Below, in pieces: positions 20,346 to 29,203 of a stretch of DNA of 40,330 bases. Location of the stretch: assembly GCA_015493385.1 (NCBI GenBank), contig WGDE01000070.1, forward strand, positions 1 through 40,330. Direction: 5' to 3'. Every line of letters begins with the position of its first letter. Positions within the stretch are counted from its first letter, which is position 1. A model generated the notes under the pieces. The model worked only from the letters and a program-made list of their open reading frames with translations. It made no database searches and was not told the origin of the DNA. The translations under genes were made by a program, and so were the position numbers. This DNA comes from Phycisphaerae bacterium (GTDB taxonomy: Bacteria > Planctomycetota > Phycisphaerae > Sedimentisphaerales > Sedimentisphaeraceae).

Positions 20346-22406
20346 ATGAAGATTAAGTATATAAAAGTTAAAAATGATAGAGCTGATCTAGCACTAGATT
20401 ATGCGGTAGAATCTTTTGAGAACGACCTGCGCAAGAGTCTTCTTCAAACAACGGATTCTGGAGATTCGCTAATCACTCTAGAGTTTAGAGATGACAATTC
20501 TCTAGATGATGAACAGTATAGAATTGATATTAGCGAGGCAGGGATTTATATCTACGGCTCATCGAGTCTCTCTTTTATATATGGCCTTTATTATATTTCT
20601 GAGACGTTCCTCAATGTATCCCCATATTATTACTTTACAGAGATAGCTTCAGCTCCAACTGAATATATTGAGCTGCCAATTGGGGAGATAATCTCAAAGA
20701 AGAGAACTTTCCGCTTTAGAGGATTCTTTCTAAACGATGAAGATCTTCTAGTTGGCTGGAAGATGAGAAGCCCTTACCATGGCTTTAATATGGATGTAAT
20801 GAAAAATATCTTCGATATGATGCTGCGATGTGGATGTAACTGTGTAATCCCAGGCACAAATATTCTGCCGGATGAAGAACAGATTAAGCTTGCTTCGGAT
20901 ATGGGGCTTATTATATCGCAGCACCATGCAGAACCTCTAGGCAGTGCTCCTTTGTATTGGCCGCGCGGGGTGAGCTTTTCATGGTCGACCAATAAAGATG
21001 ACATTATAAACTATTGGAAAAAGGCTCTAACTAGGCAGGTTGGTAAGAGAGTCTTATGGACTCTCAATTTTAGAGGATTATTGGATAGACCATTTTGGGC
21101 AGATGATCCATCTATAGATTCTAACGCACCGCTTACTGAGAAGGTTAAGATTATCAATGAGGTTCTAAAGACTCAAGCAGAGCTAGTCAAGAAATACAGA
21201 CCTGATAACGACCTTCCATTTATCTTGAATTTATGGGGCGAAATCTTAACGATGTACAAGCAAGATTTATTAGAAGTTCCTGAGAATACAATCGTAGTTT
21301 TTGCCGATGCTGGATTGGCGGTGTTCGAGAATCATCCGACAACGTTTATGGGCAATATCAATATCGATATTAATAGTGCCTTCACTGATTCTAATAGAAT
21401 AGAGGCCTTGCCTGATAATGACAAGGACGTGTATGGGATATATCAGCACGTTCAAATGTTTGATGGACTAGGCTCGCAGCGTTGTAATTCTCTAAAGCCA
21501 GAGATCTTTCACCGTGAGTTTAAAAAAGCTGTCGAAAAAAATATGACAGAATACATCATTCTAAATGTTGGCAATATACGAGAGCACATATTTGGCATCA
21601 AACAGATTGTTGAGTACATGAATGATTTTGATAGCGTCAAGGATAGGGAGAATGATTATTTTTATCTTGAGTTTGTCAAAGACACGTACGGCGCAGACCA
21701 AAGCGATATTCTAGCATCGCTCTATAAAGAATTCTATCACCTTCCATTCTTGTTTGATGAAAACTTTAGTGATTACGCTATCCAAGATAGTTACTATGCA
21801 AATCTTATACGCTATACATTGCAACAAGTCTACAGCCGTAGTGAAGATTCTCCAAACGCCTTCATCGGAAGTTTCACTAAACACTCAACCCTGCTAGAGG
21901 GTATTGGCATCTTAAAAGAAAAATTTGCGGGGGACAAACCAAAATGGCAAGCTCTTCTTGTCAAGCTTTCTGAAGTGTCTTCAACTCTTAGCGGTAGCAG
22001 AAAGAATTATTTTGATAAAGAAATATTGTATCAGACGAAATATCTTAACCTATTAAATAGTATTGCCTATCATTTCTCAGCATCAATTGAGAACTATCTG
22101 CAAAAAGAAACTTATCAAAGCTATCTTGAAGCCCAGCAGGCCTGCCTAGAATACGAACGGCTTCTAGAGCTGCGCAAAGAACTTGAGTATGGAAAGTTTG
22201 TAGGTTGGAATAAAAATGATTTAAACACTAGGATAGAAAAGAATTATAAATTCCTAAAAGGTTATCTCCAGATGCTAGACCACCTGCGCTGGATGAATTT
22301 ACCAGGAGACGCAGAAGGCCCACAGCTTATTTATTCAGCGTACCACTACAACCCTAATTACAAAACTGCTTACAGAAAAGATTTAACGCTTTATCCGGAG
22401 GCTTAA
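20346..22406 (+). CDS. GH115-like glycosyl hydrolase (alpha-glucuronidase-type fold)
   Basis: RFRGFFLNDED, GFNMDVMKNIFDMMLRCGCNCVIPGTN, IISQHHAEPLG, YWKKALTRQVGKRVLWTLNFRG, YIILNVGNIREHIFGIKQIVEYMNDFD resemble the recalled GH115 architecture; no signal peptide. Confidence 0.65.
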   Translation: MKIKYIKVKNDRADLALDYAVESFENDLRKSLLQTTDSGDSLITLEFRDDNSLDDEQYRIDISEAGIYIYGSSSLSFIYGLYYISETFLNVSPYYYFTEIASAPTEYIELPIGEIISKKRTFRFRGFFLNDEDLLVGWKMRSPYHGFNMDVMKNIFDMMLRCGCNCVIPGTNILPDEEQIKLASDMGLIISQHHAEPLGSAPLYWPRGVSFSWSTNKDDIINYWKKALTRQVGKRVLWTLNFRGLLDRPFWADDPSIDSNAPLTEKVKIINEVLKTQAELVKKYRPDNDLPFILNLWGEILTMYKQDLLEVPENTIVVFADAGLAVFENHPTTFMGNINIDINSAFTDSNRIEALPDNDKDVYGIYQHVQMFDGLGSQRCNSLKPEIFHREFKKAVEKNMTEYIILNVGNIREHIFGIKQIVEYMNDFDSVKDRENDYFYLEFVKDTYGADQSDILASLYKEFYHLPFLFDENFSDYAIQDSYYANLIRYTLQQVYSRSEDSPNAFIGSFTKHSTLLEGIGILKEKFAGDKPKWQALLVKLSEVSSTLSGSRKNYFDKEILYQTKYLNLLNSIAYHFSASIENYLQKETYQSYLEAQQACLEYERLLELRKELEYGKFVGWNKNDLNTRIEKNYKFLKGYLQMLDHLRWMNLPGDAEGPQLIYSAYHYNPNYKTAYRKDLTLYPEA

Positions 22407-22511
22407 TACCAGCTAAAGTGTCATACGGCTTTTAGTTGGGACGATTTTAGCCGCAGTCTATACGCATCGTTAATAGCGGTAAGACTAACTTGTACGTCTT
22501 GACCAATCGCG

Positions 22512-22569
22512 GTAAAACTTGGGACACCTGCAACCGGTCTTCGACCGAACGTACCAGTCCCGGTTTTAC
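22512..22569. repeat. Nested hairpin at convergent gene ends
   Basis: Outer GTAAAACTTGGGAC / GTCCCGGTTTTAC (one bulge, one wobble) enclosing CGGTC-TTC-GACCG; overlaps the mutS stop codon. Confidence 0.75.
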
Positions 22570-25184
22570 TCAATTTCCTCTTTGATTTGGCTTAGCAGGT
22601 TTATCGCCTCTAGCGGAGTTAGGTTGTTAACATCTAGCGTAGAGAGTTTGTCCAGAACGGATTTATGTTTTTCTACGAATAAAGAATTCTCGTCTGCATC
22701 GGATGTTTTATTTTTTGTTAGCTTCTCGTTCGTGGCTTCTTTGGCAAAGGTGTTCTCTAAGTCTTCAAGGATTTCTTTGCTTCTATCTGTAATGCTAGAT
22801 GGTAAGCCCGCTAGTCTTGCAACATGTACGCCGTAGCTCTTGTCAGTTGCCCCTGGTAATATCTTGTGCAAAAATACGACGTCATCCATCCACTCACGAA
22901 CTGCTACGTTGTAGTTTTTAACATTCGAGAGTATATCGCTAAGTTCTGTTAGTTCATGGTAGTGGGTTGCAAACAGAGTACGGCACTTAATAGAGTTTGC
23001 TAGATATTCTGTTATTGCCCAAGCCAGGCTTAGTCCGTCATAGGTGCTAGTTCCACGACCAACCTCATCTAAGATTACCAAAGATTTTTCGCTCGCATTG
23101 TTTACTATATTTGCAGTCTCTATCATTTCTACCATAAAAGTAGATTGGCCTCGTGAGAGTTCATCGCTAGCGCCGACTCTGGTGAAGATTCTATCGACTA
23201 ATCCAATGGTAGCTTTTTTCGCTGGTATGAAACTTCCCATCTGCGCCAAGAGAACCAAGAGTGCGGTTTGCCGAATGTATGTACTCTTACCACTCATATT
23301 TGGGCCGGTGATAATTGCTATATTTCCGTTGGCGTTATCGAGAGAGACATCGTTAGAAACAAACTCGCTTCCTAGCATATTTGCCACGACAGGATGCTTT
23401 CCTTCTTCAATCATCAACTCATTTGTCTCAAGAATCTCTGGGCGAATATAGTGATTCTCTTTTGCTAGAAATGCAAAGGAAGCAAGGCAATCACAGCTAG
23501 CAATACAGTCGGCTAAATTTTGTAACCGCTCAATATATTTAGTCGTCTCTACTCTGATTTGTTCAAAGAGTTTATTCTCGAGCTCAAGCGATTTATCTTG
23601 GGCCGAGAGAGCTTTTTGTTCGTACTCTTTTAGCTCTTGGGTGATATATCTCTCGGCGTTTTTAATTGTCTGCTTACGGATATATTCTGGCGGCGTTTTG
23701 TCTGCCATAGCGTGGCTTACTTCAATGTAGTAGCCAAACACTTTGTTGAAACCAAGTTTGAGATTGGCAATTCCAGTTCTCTGCGTTTCTCTTTTTTGAT
23801 ATTCACTAAGCCAGCTCTGTCCATCTTTTGCTATGGACCGCAGTTCGTCTAGCTCTGCGTTGAATCCGTCTCTAATGACGCCACCATCGCGCAGGTGAGT
23901 AGGGCATTCCGGTTCGATCGCCGATTCTAAAAGTTCTCCAAGCTCATCCATGCTATCACATCGACTTGCAAGTGTTTTTAGTATAGGGCTGTTGCATTTT
24001 TCTAGTATCTTGCGCAGGATTGGAACTCTGGATAGAGTTTCGCCAAGTGCTATCAAATCTTTAGGGTTGGTTCTAAACGTTGAGATTCTTGCGACAATTC
24101 TCTCTAAGTCTGCTATCATTTTTAGTTCACTGCGCAGATCGTTTAGCTTTTCTTCCTCTTCGAGAAGTTCTTGCGCAGCATCTTGGCGTTTTACAATCTC
24201 TTGAACATTGCAAAGCGGCATACAGGTCCAATACCTCATCATTCGCGAGCCCATACCGGTAAGGGTATAGTCAATTACCTCTAGCAGAGAGCCTTTTCTC
24301 TGGCCGCTGCGCATTGTGGATAAGACTTCTAGGCTGCGCAGAGATGTTTGGTCTATTTGCAGGTGGTTGAGTTTCGTTACCTTCTTTATTGATCTGATAT
24401 GGCCAAGTGAAGTTTTTTGTGTTTCTTCCAGATATTCTAAGATTGCACCCGCAACCCTGATTTGTTCATCATCTTGCGAGAGTCCAAACCCTTCGAGAGT
24501 TTTTGTGCCAAAATGTTTGAGTAGTTTTTTATGTGCAGAGTATTGGTCGAAATACCACAACGGTCTCTCTGTTACAATTGTGTTTGTAAGTTCGCGCAGT
24601 TGTTTGGTTAGCTGTTCCAGCTCATCATTGAAGAGTTCCCCGCGGCTCTGGGCCACTAGGCATTCCTTTGGAGATAGTCTTAGAATCTCATCAATTAATT
24701 TATCGTCAGAAATACTTTGGACAAAGAAATGACCTGTTGAGATATCGACCCAGCTAAGAGAAGTGTCTTTTTTGCCAAGATGTATTGCGCAGAGAAAGTT
24801 GTCTTCTTTTTCATCGAGTAGCATCTCATCTGTTAATGTGCCAGGGGTAATTACCCGCACCACATCTCGTTTTACAACGCCCTTGGCAGTTTTTGGATTC
24901 TCTACCTGCTCGCAGACGGCTACCTTGTGTCCAGCCTGAATCATCTTTTTGAGATACCCATCTACGGCATGAAATGGTAGGCCTGCTAGGGGTACAGGAT
25001 TGTCACTATTTTTATTGCGGCTTGTTAGTGTTAACCCAAGAACTCTTGAGCAAATATGCGCATCTTCATAGAACGTTTCGTAAAAGTCACCCATTCTAAA
25101 AAACAGTACCGAGTCTGGGTATTTGTCTTTAAAGTGGTGGTACTGTTTCATCGCTGGAGTGAGTTTTATTTCGTTTTTTGTCAT
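22566..25184 (-). CDS. mutS: DNA mismatch repair protein MutS
   Basis: TPAMKQYHHFKDKYPDSVLFFRMGDFYETF, AIITGPNMSGKSTYIRQTAL, VGASDELSRGQSTFMVEM, LVILDEVGRGTSTYDGLSLAWA, LFATHYHELTEL. Confidence 0.98.
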   Translation of the reverse strand: MTKNEIKLTPAMKQYHHFKDKYPDSVLFFRMGDFYETFYEDAHICSRVLGLTLTSRNKNSDNPVPLAGLPFHAVDGYLKKMIQAGHKVAVCEQVENPKTAKGVVKRDVVRVITPGTLTDEMLLDEKEDNFLCAIHLGKKDTSLSWVDISTGHFFVQSISDDKLIDEILRLSPKECLVAQSRGELFNDELEQLTKQLRELTNTIVTERPLWYFDQYSAHKKLLKHFGTKTLEGFGLSQDDEQIRVAGAILEYLEETQKTSLGHIRSIKKVTKLNHLQIDQTSLRSLEVLSTMRSGQRKGSLLEVIDYTLTGMGSRMMRYWTCMPLCNVQEIVKRQDAAQELLEEEEKLNDLRSELKMIADLERIVARISTFRTNPKDLIALGETLSRVPILRKILEKCNSPILKTLASRCDSMDELGELLESAIEPECPTHLRDGGVIRDGFNAELDELRSIAKDGQSWLSEYQKRETQRTGIANLKLGFNKVFGYYIEVSHAMADKTPPEYIRKQTIKNAERYITQELKEYEQKALSAQDKSLELENKLFEQIRVETTKYIERLQNLADCIASCDCLASFAFLAKENHYIRPEILETNELMIEEGKHPVVANMLGSEFVSNDVSLDNANGNIAIITGPNMSGKSTYIRQTALLVLLAQMGSFIPAKKATIGLVDRIFTRVGASDELSRGQSTFMVEMIETANIVNNASEKSLVILDEVGRGTSTYDGLSLAWAITEYLANSIKCRTLFATHYHELTELSDILSNVKNYNVAVREWMDDVVFLHKILPGATDKSYGVHVARLAGLPSSITDRSKEILEDLENTFAKEATNEKLTKNKTSDADENSLFVEKHKSVLDKLSTLDVNNLTPLEAINLLSQIKEEIE

Positions 25185-25193
25185 TGTAGAGAA

Positions 25194-26357
25194 CTACCCT
25201 TTGGGGTTAATTAATTTGTTTACCAGAGATTTGATTTTATCAATATCTTGTTCACAATCCAGTATTTCTCGGGCGATTTTTTTATGCCTTTCTGTAAAGA
25301 ATATCGCTTCGGTTGAATTAAGATTTGTTGTGGATAACTTTCTTTCTATCAAAGAAATTAGTCCGTCAATATTCTCTCCATTCTCTGCACTTATAGAGAT
25401 GTCTATATTAAATTTTTCAAGTATCTGTGTGTCGATATTGCGTTTATCTATTTTGTTCAAGACAGAAATTACTGTCGTATTTTTAGGTATGTATTTATGG
25501 AGAAGCTCAAAATCAATCTTTTCTGGGTTCTGAGCGTCAATAAGATAGAGCAGTAGGTTTGCCTGTTTGAACAAATCTAGAGTTACTTCTTGAGATACCT
25601 TGTCTAGCTTAGTTTTTGTTGCTAGCTCTTCGTCCAAACCAGCAGTGTCAAAGAATTCTATTTCAAGTGAGCCTGCTATTATTGTAGCGCCTACCCAGTC
25701 TCTGGTCGTTCCTGCGATATCGGCAACGATTGCTTTTTGTTTGCCACAGATCTGATTTAGAAGGGTACTTTTACCACTGTTTGGAGCGCCGGCAATCATC
25801 ACCTTTGCGCCAGATATAATTAGCTCGGCGACCTTAGTATTCTCTAAAACTTCTGCGCAGCTAGTTTGTATTTTGGTAGGTGATATTTCTTTTAGCCAGA
25901 GGTTGGCGAGTTTCGATAGTCCATGAGTTTTTTGATTAAATATTAATTTTGATCCGGCAATTGTTTTTGAGTATATATGTTCGACGGAGGCTTCTGCTGC
26001 GATAAGGTTATCTGGATTCTTCTGCAGGGCTTCTAGCATAAGCATTTCTTTGCCAGAGATTAGTTTAACGCCATTGCTTTTTAGCAGCTCCATTATAGAC
26101 TCAACCAAGATAGGATTCCCGTGAGCGTTAATGGTGAACTTATCATCTCCCTCACAGGCGACAAGAACTTGGTCTACGATTCGCTCGGAGTCCATTATCT
26201 CGGTTAATATAAGTGATTCTTTTTGGAGTCGTGAGGCTACGTTGCTAGCGGGCTTTGTTATCTTAGAGATTACTTCTTTTGCCTTCGGTCCTACTATAGT
26301 TATACAGCTAATAGCGGCTGCGCCTTTACCTGTCATTAATGCAGCGTTTGTTTCCAT
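25194..26357 (-). CDS. MnmE/TrmE-like GTPase, degenerate and lacking the C-terminal C-x-G-K motif
   Basis: G domain GAPNSGKSTLLN, VADIAGTTRDW, DTAGLDE, NKID; N-terminal region weakly TrmE-like (TINAHGNPILVESIMELL); ends ...DKIKSLVNKLINPKG. Confidence 0.8.
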   Translation of the reverse strand: METNAALMTGKGAAAISCITIVGPKAKEVISKITKPASNVASRLQKESLILTEIMDSERIVDQVLVACEGDDKFTINAHGNPILVESIMELLKSNGVKLISGKEMLMLEALQKNPDNLIAAEASVEHIYSKTIAGSKLIFNQKTHGLSKLANLWLKEISPTKIQTSCAEVLENTKVAELIISGAKVMIAGAPNSGKSTLLNQICGKQKAIVADIAGTTRDWVGATIIAGSLEIEFFDTAGLDEELATKTKLDKVSQEVTLDLFKQANLLLYLIDAQNPEKIDFELLHKYIPKNTTVISVLNKIDKRNIDTQILEKFNIDISISAENGENIDGLISLIERKLSTTNLNSTEAIFFTERHKKIAREILDCEQDIDKIKSLVNKLINPKG

Positions 26358-26380
26358 CTCTCTTAGCTCTCGTATAAAAC

Positions 26381-27178
26381 CTATTCGCTAGCCTTATCCT
26401 CAATATATTTCTTATAGGCTAGAACTATACCCTTTATCACCAATGATGGGACCCAATTGTCTACAAAGTCGCAATCATCTTTTATATATTGAGCCATCTG
26501 GCCAGTTACTATTGTTTGAGGCCATTTTCCAAGATCCTCAGCGTACCTTCTTGTTGCATGTTCGAGCAAGCCTGCGCTAGCGTACAGAATTCCACAGTTT
26601 ATAGCTTCTGCCGTGTCTTGCCCAAATGCAAGTAGAGGTTTCTTGATTTCAACATCTGGCAATGTTGCAGTGTTGTCGTTTAGAGATTTTGCCATAACCT
26701 CAAGACCTGGAGAGATTAGACCACCACGAAATACTCCATCTTCGTCGACAAGGTCAATTGTTATTGCGGTGCCAAAATCGGCGACTACCACAGAGTCTTC
26801 AACAACAAAATATGCAGCGGCAGCGGCAACTGCTCTATCTACACCAACATTAGCTGGGTATGGTACTCCAAGCTTGATAGGAATTGGAATATCTTTTTCA
26901 AAGCCTATTTCTAGGACTTTTTCTCCAATCTCCTCGTCTACGATTTCCTTTACAAGCTCACCCCAAGTAGGATTTGAGCTACACATTACTATCACGCCAT
27001 CGCGCTTACCCTGAGTGGAACGCGCAGATACAGGTATTTGATCCCAATAATTGGCAATGATGCTCGCAAGCTCGTCTCGATTGGCATGCTTGACAACTTT
27101 AATTGGTTGCTCCTGCGCATCTAAAAACAGGGCGACCTTAACATTTGTATTTCCTACATCTACTGCAATTATATTCAT
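26381..27178 (-). CDS. coaX: Type III pantothenate kinase
   Basis: MNIIAVDVGNTNVKVALF, PYPANVGVDRAVAAAAAYF, DFGTAITIDLVDEDGVFRGGLISPGLEVMAKSL. Confidence 0.94.
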   Translation of the reverse strand: MNIIAVDVGNTNVKVALFLDAQEQPIKVVKHANRDELASIIANYWDQIPVSARSTQGKRDGVIVMCSSNPTWGELVKEIVDEEIGEKVLEIGFEKDIPIPIKLGVPYPANVGVDRAVAAAAAYFVVEDSVVVADFGTAITIDLVDEDGVFRGGLISPGLEVMAKSLNDNTATLPDVEIKKPLLAFGQDTAEAINCGILYASAGLLEHATRRYAEDLGKWPQTIVTGQMAQYIKDDCDFVDNWVPSLVIKGIVLAYKKYIEDKASE

Positions 27179-27186
27179 GGTATTCC

Positions 27187-28197
27187 TTAAAAATCTTCTT
27201 CAGGCTCAATTCCCTTTACCATCTTCCAGAGTTCTTCGCTAAGATGTGTGATTCCTTCTCCAGTTGCGGCAGATATTGTAAATATATCATCGCGACCCAA
27301 GTCTCTTTTTAGTTTTTCTACTTCACTTCCATCTTGGCTTAGATCTGCTTTGTTTGCTACAATAACTTCTCTCTTCTGCGCAAGCTCAGCGCTGTACGAT
27401 TCGAGTTCTTTTCTGATACTGCGGTAGTTCTGCGCTGGATCGGAGCCGTCTATCGGTAAAATATCTAGGATATGTACTATAATTCCCGTGCGTTCAATGT
27501 GTTTTAGAAAATCATGCCCGAGCCCTGCCCCTTGACTGGCCCCCTCGATTAATCCTGGGATATCGGCAATTAGAAACCGTCTGTATCCGCTGAGTTCGAC
27601 AATTCCAAGGACTGGGCTAAGTGTGGTGAATGGATAGTTTGCAATCTTTGGTCTTGCCTTGCTACACATGGAAACTAGGGTGCTTTTTCCTGCATTTGGG
27701 AGACCTACCATGCCAACATCGGCGATAAGTTTGAGCTCAAGTTTCAGGTTACGCTCTTGTCCAAGAGTTCCATCTTGTGCGATACGGGGTACTTGATTGG
27801 TGGCACTTACGAATTCTCTGTTACCTTTTCCGCCTCTACCACCTTTACAGACAACCACGCGCATACCAGGTTTGTTGAGGTCTTTTATCTGCATGTCTAT
27901 ATCGGTGTCAAATATTAAGGTTCCAACCGGTACTTTTAGTACCAAATCCTCTCCGTCGGAGCCATACCTATTTGAACCTTCACCAGGCAAACCATTTTTT
28001 GCCTTCCAATGCTGATTACCTGAGAAATCTAGGAGGGTGTCAACGTCTGCGCAGGATTCAAAAACGATATTTCCACCGCGACCGCCATTACCTCCGTCTG
28101 GACCGCCTTTAGCCATGAACTTTTCTCGTCGAAAACTTATACATCCATGTCCACCGTTACCAGCTTTAACCCATATTTTTGCTTCATCAATAAACAT
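27187..28197 (-). CDS. obg: GTPase Obg/CgtA
   Basis: MFIDEAKIWVKAGNGGHGCISFRREKFMAKGGPDGGNGGRGGNIVF, VGLPNAGKSTLVSM, ADIPGLIEGASQGAGLGHDFLKHIERT. Confidence 0.97.
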   Translation of the reverse strand: MFIDEAKIWVKAGNGGHGCISFRREKFMAKGGPDGGNGGRGGNIVFESCADVDTLLDFSGNQHWKAKNGLPGEGSNRYGSDGEDLVLKVPVGTLIFDTDIDMQIKDLNKPGMRVVVCKGGRGGKGNREFVSATNQVPRIAQDGTLGQERNLKLELKLIADVGMVGLPNAGKSTLVSMCSKARPKIANYPFTTLSPVLGIVELSGYRRFLIADIPGLIEGASQGAGLGHDFLKHIERTGIIVHILDILPIDGSDPAQNYRSIRKELESYSAELAQKREVIVANKADLSQDGSEVEKLKRDLGRDDIFTISAATGEGITHLSEELWKMVKGIEPEEDF

Positions 28198-28276
28198 AGT
28201 AATTTCTAACTTAAGATTAAATCATCGACTATTTTAGTGGTACCCGCGATTCGTAGAAGTAGTTACACACAGCTAA

Positions 28277-28308
28277 TAAAAAAGGATGGCATTTAAAAGG
28301 CCATCCTT
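28277..28308 (-). terminator. Intrinsic terminator downstream of rpmA (minus strand)
   Basis: AAGGATGGC-ATTTAAAAG-GCCATCCTT with an A7 run on the left (T-run on the minus strand). Confidence 0.85.
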
Positions 28309-28329
28309 GAAGTTTTGTGCTAGTAGTAA

Positions 28330-28572
28330 TTAAGCCTGGGCTTCGATATGTATCTTTTTACCCTGGAATTTTACAATTCCGTCTATTAAAGCGTAGATTG
28401 TATAATCTTTGCCCATTCCAACGTTGAAACCAGGGTGGAACTTTGTACCACATTGTCTTACGATAATAGAACCTGCTTTAGCTAGTTGACCACCATAGAT
28501 TTTAACTCCACGATGTTGCGGATTTGAATCTCTACCGTTTCTTGAAGAACCCTGTCCTTTTTTATGTGCCAT
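28330..28572 (-). CDS. rpmA: 50S ribosomal protein L27
   Basis: [65 protein letters not shown]. Confidence 0.97.
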   Translation of the reverse strand: MAHKKGQGSSRNGRDSNPQHRGVKIYGGQLAKAGSIIVRQCGTKFHPGFNVGMGKDYTIYALIDGIVKFQGKKIHIEAQA

Positions 28573-29032
28573 GACTAATTACCTCTTAATCACTGTTAGT
28601 TTAATATTATACGCGCAAACGAACGCGTCAAAGATTGAGAATTTTACTCTTTTTCTTGAGAATGTCCAGACTTTTCTTCATTTTTTTCGTATATACGCCT
28701 GTTCCTAGCTTGGTTTTTGCGTTTCGAGAACCGATATTGTTCGGATGTTTTGATGCATATCGGTCTAATGAATTAGTTTCTTTACAGATAGGGCTTTATT
28801 TGAATGCTTTGCAGTGCGATTATTCACGAGATTATCGGCAAAATTGCCTCTTTTTAGCTATATTGCCTATACTGCCACAAGATGTAGTGGGTTGATATAA
28901 TACTATAATTGCTTAAGTATTACTACTCTAAGTAGAGGTTATCTTCTTATAATCAATAGCTAAATAAAACTAATATGGCTCAGATGAGCTTTTCGACCGT
29001 AAAAAATTGTTTTAAAAAGATTGAAGTTATTT

Positions 29033-29061
29033 TAAAGTTTTCAAAACAACTGGGACGATAC
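29033..29061 (+). promoter_or_regulatory. Possible sigma-28 (FliA)-like promoter upstream of flgM
   Basis: TAAAGTTT at 29033-29040 and GACGATAC at 29054-29061 resemble TAAA / GCCGATAA, but spacing is about 2 nt longer than canonical. Confidence 0.3.
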
Positions 29062-29083
29062 CTATACTGTTAATCGAGTGTAA

Positions 29084-29176
29084 CTCCTGAAAATGGATGC
29101 AGGGATATACAACATGTTGTGGTCTTCGTTATACGAGGCACACGGATAAGCGGATTGAGGGAAGGAATCCCTTGGA
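29084..29176 (+). promoter_or_regulatory. Structured flgM 5' leader rich in GGA motifs (candidate CsrA/RsmA-type binding region)
   Basis: Seven GGA trinucleotides between 29095 and 29176; hairpins CCTG-AAAATGGATG-CAGG and AGGGA-AGGAA-TCCCT present GGA in the loop; 12-bp palindrome ACAACATGTTGT at 29109-29120. Confidence 0.5.
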
Positions 29177-29203
29177 TGTTTATCTAGTCACAGAGGTGAA
29201 ATT

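Noticed and set aside
22519-24732. Several plus-strand ORFs (up to 138 aa) antisense to mutS
   Set aside because: Low-complexity Ser/Leu-rich translations expected from the reverse strand of a real gene; mutS is unambiguous.
28635-28895. 86-aa plus-strand ORF between rpmA and flgM
   Set aside because: No ATG start at the called position, poor composition, no recognisable family or RBS; likely chance ORF in a non-coding gap.
29041-29200. flgM leader as a c-di-GMP (GEMM) riboswitch, SRP RNA or 6S RNA
   Set aside because: Conserved core sequences of these RNAs are not present; the GGA-hairpin reading fits better.
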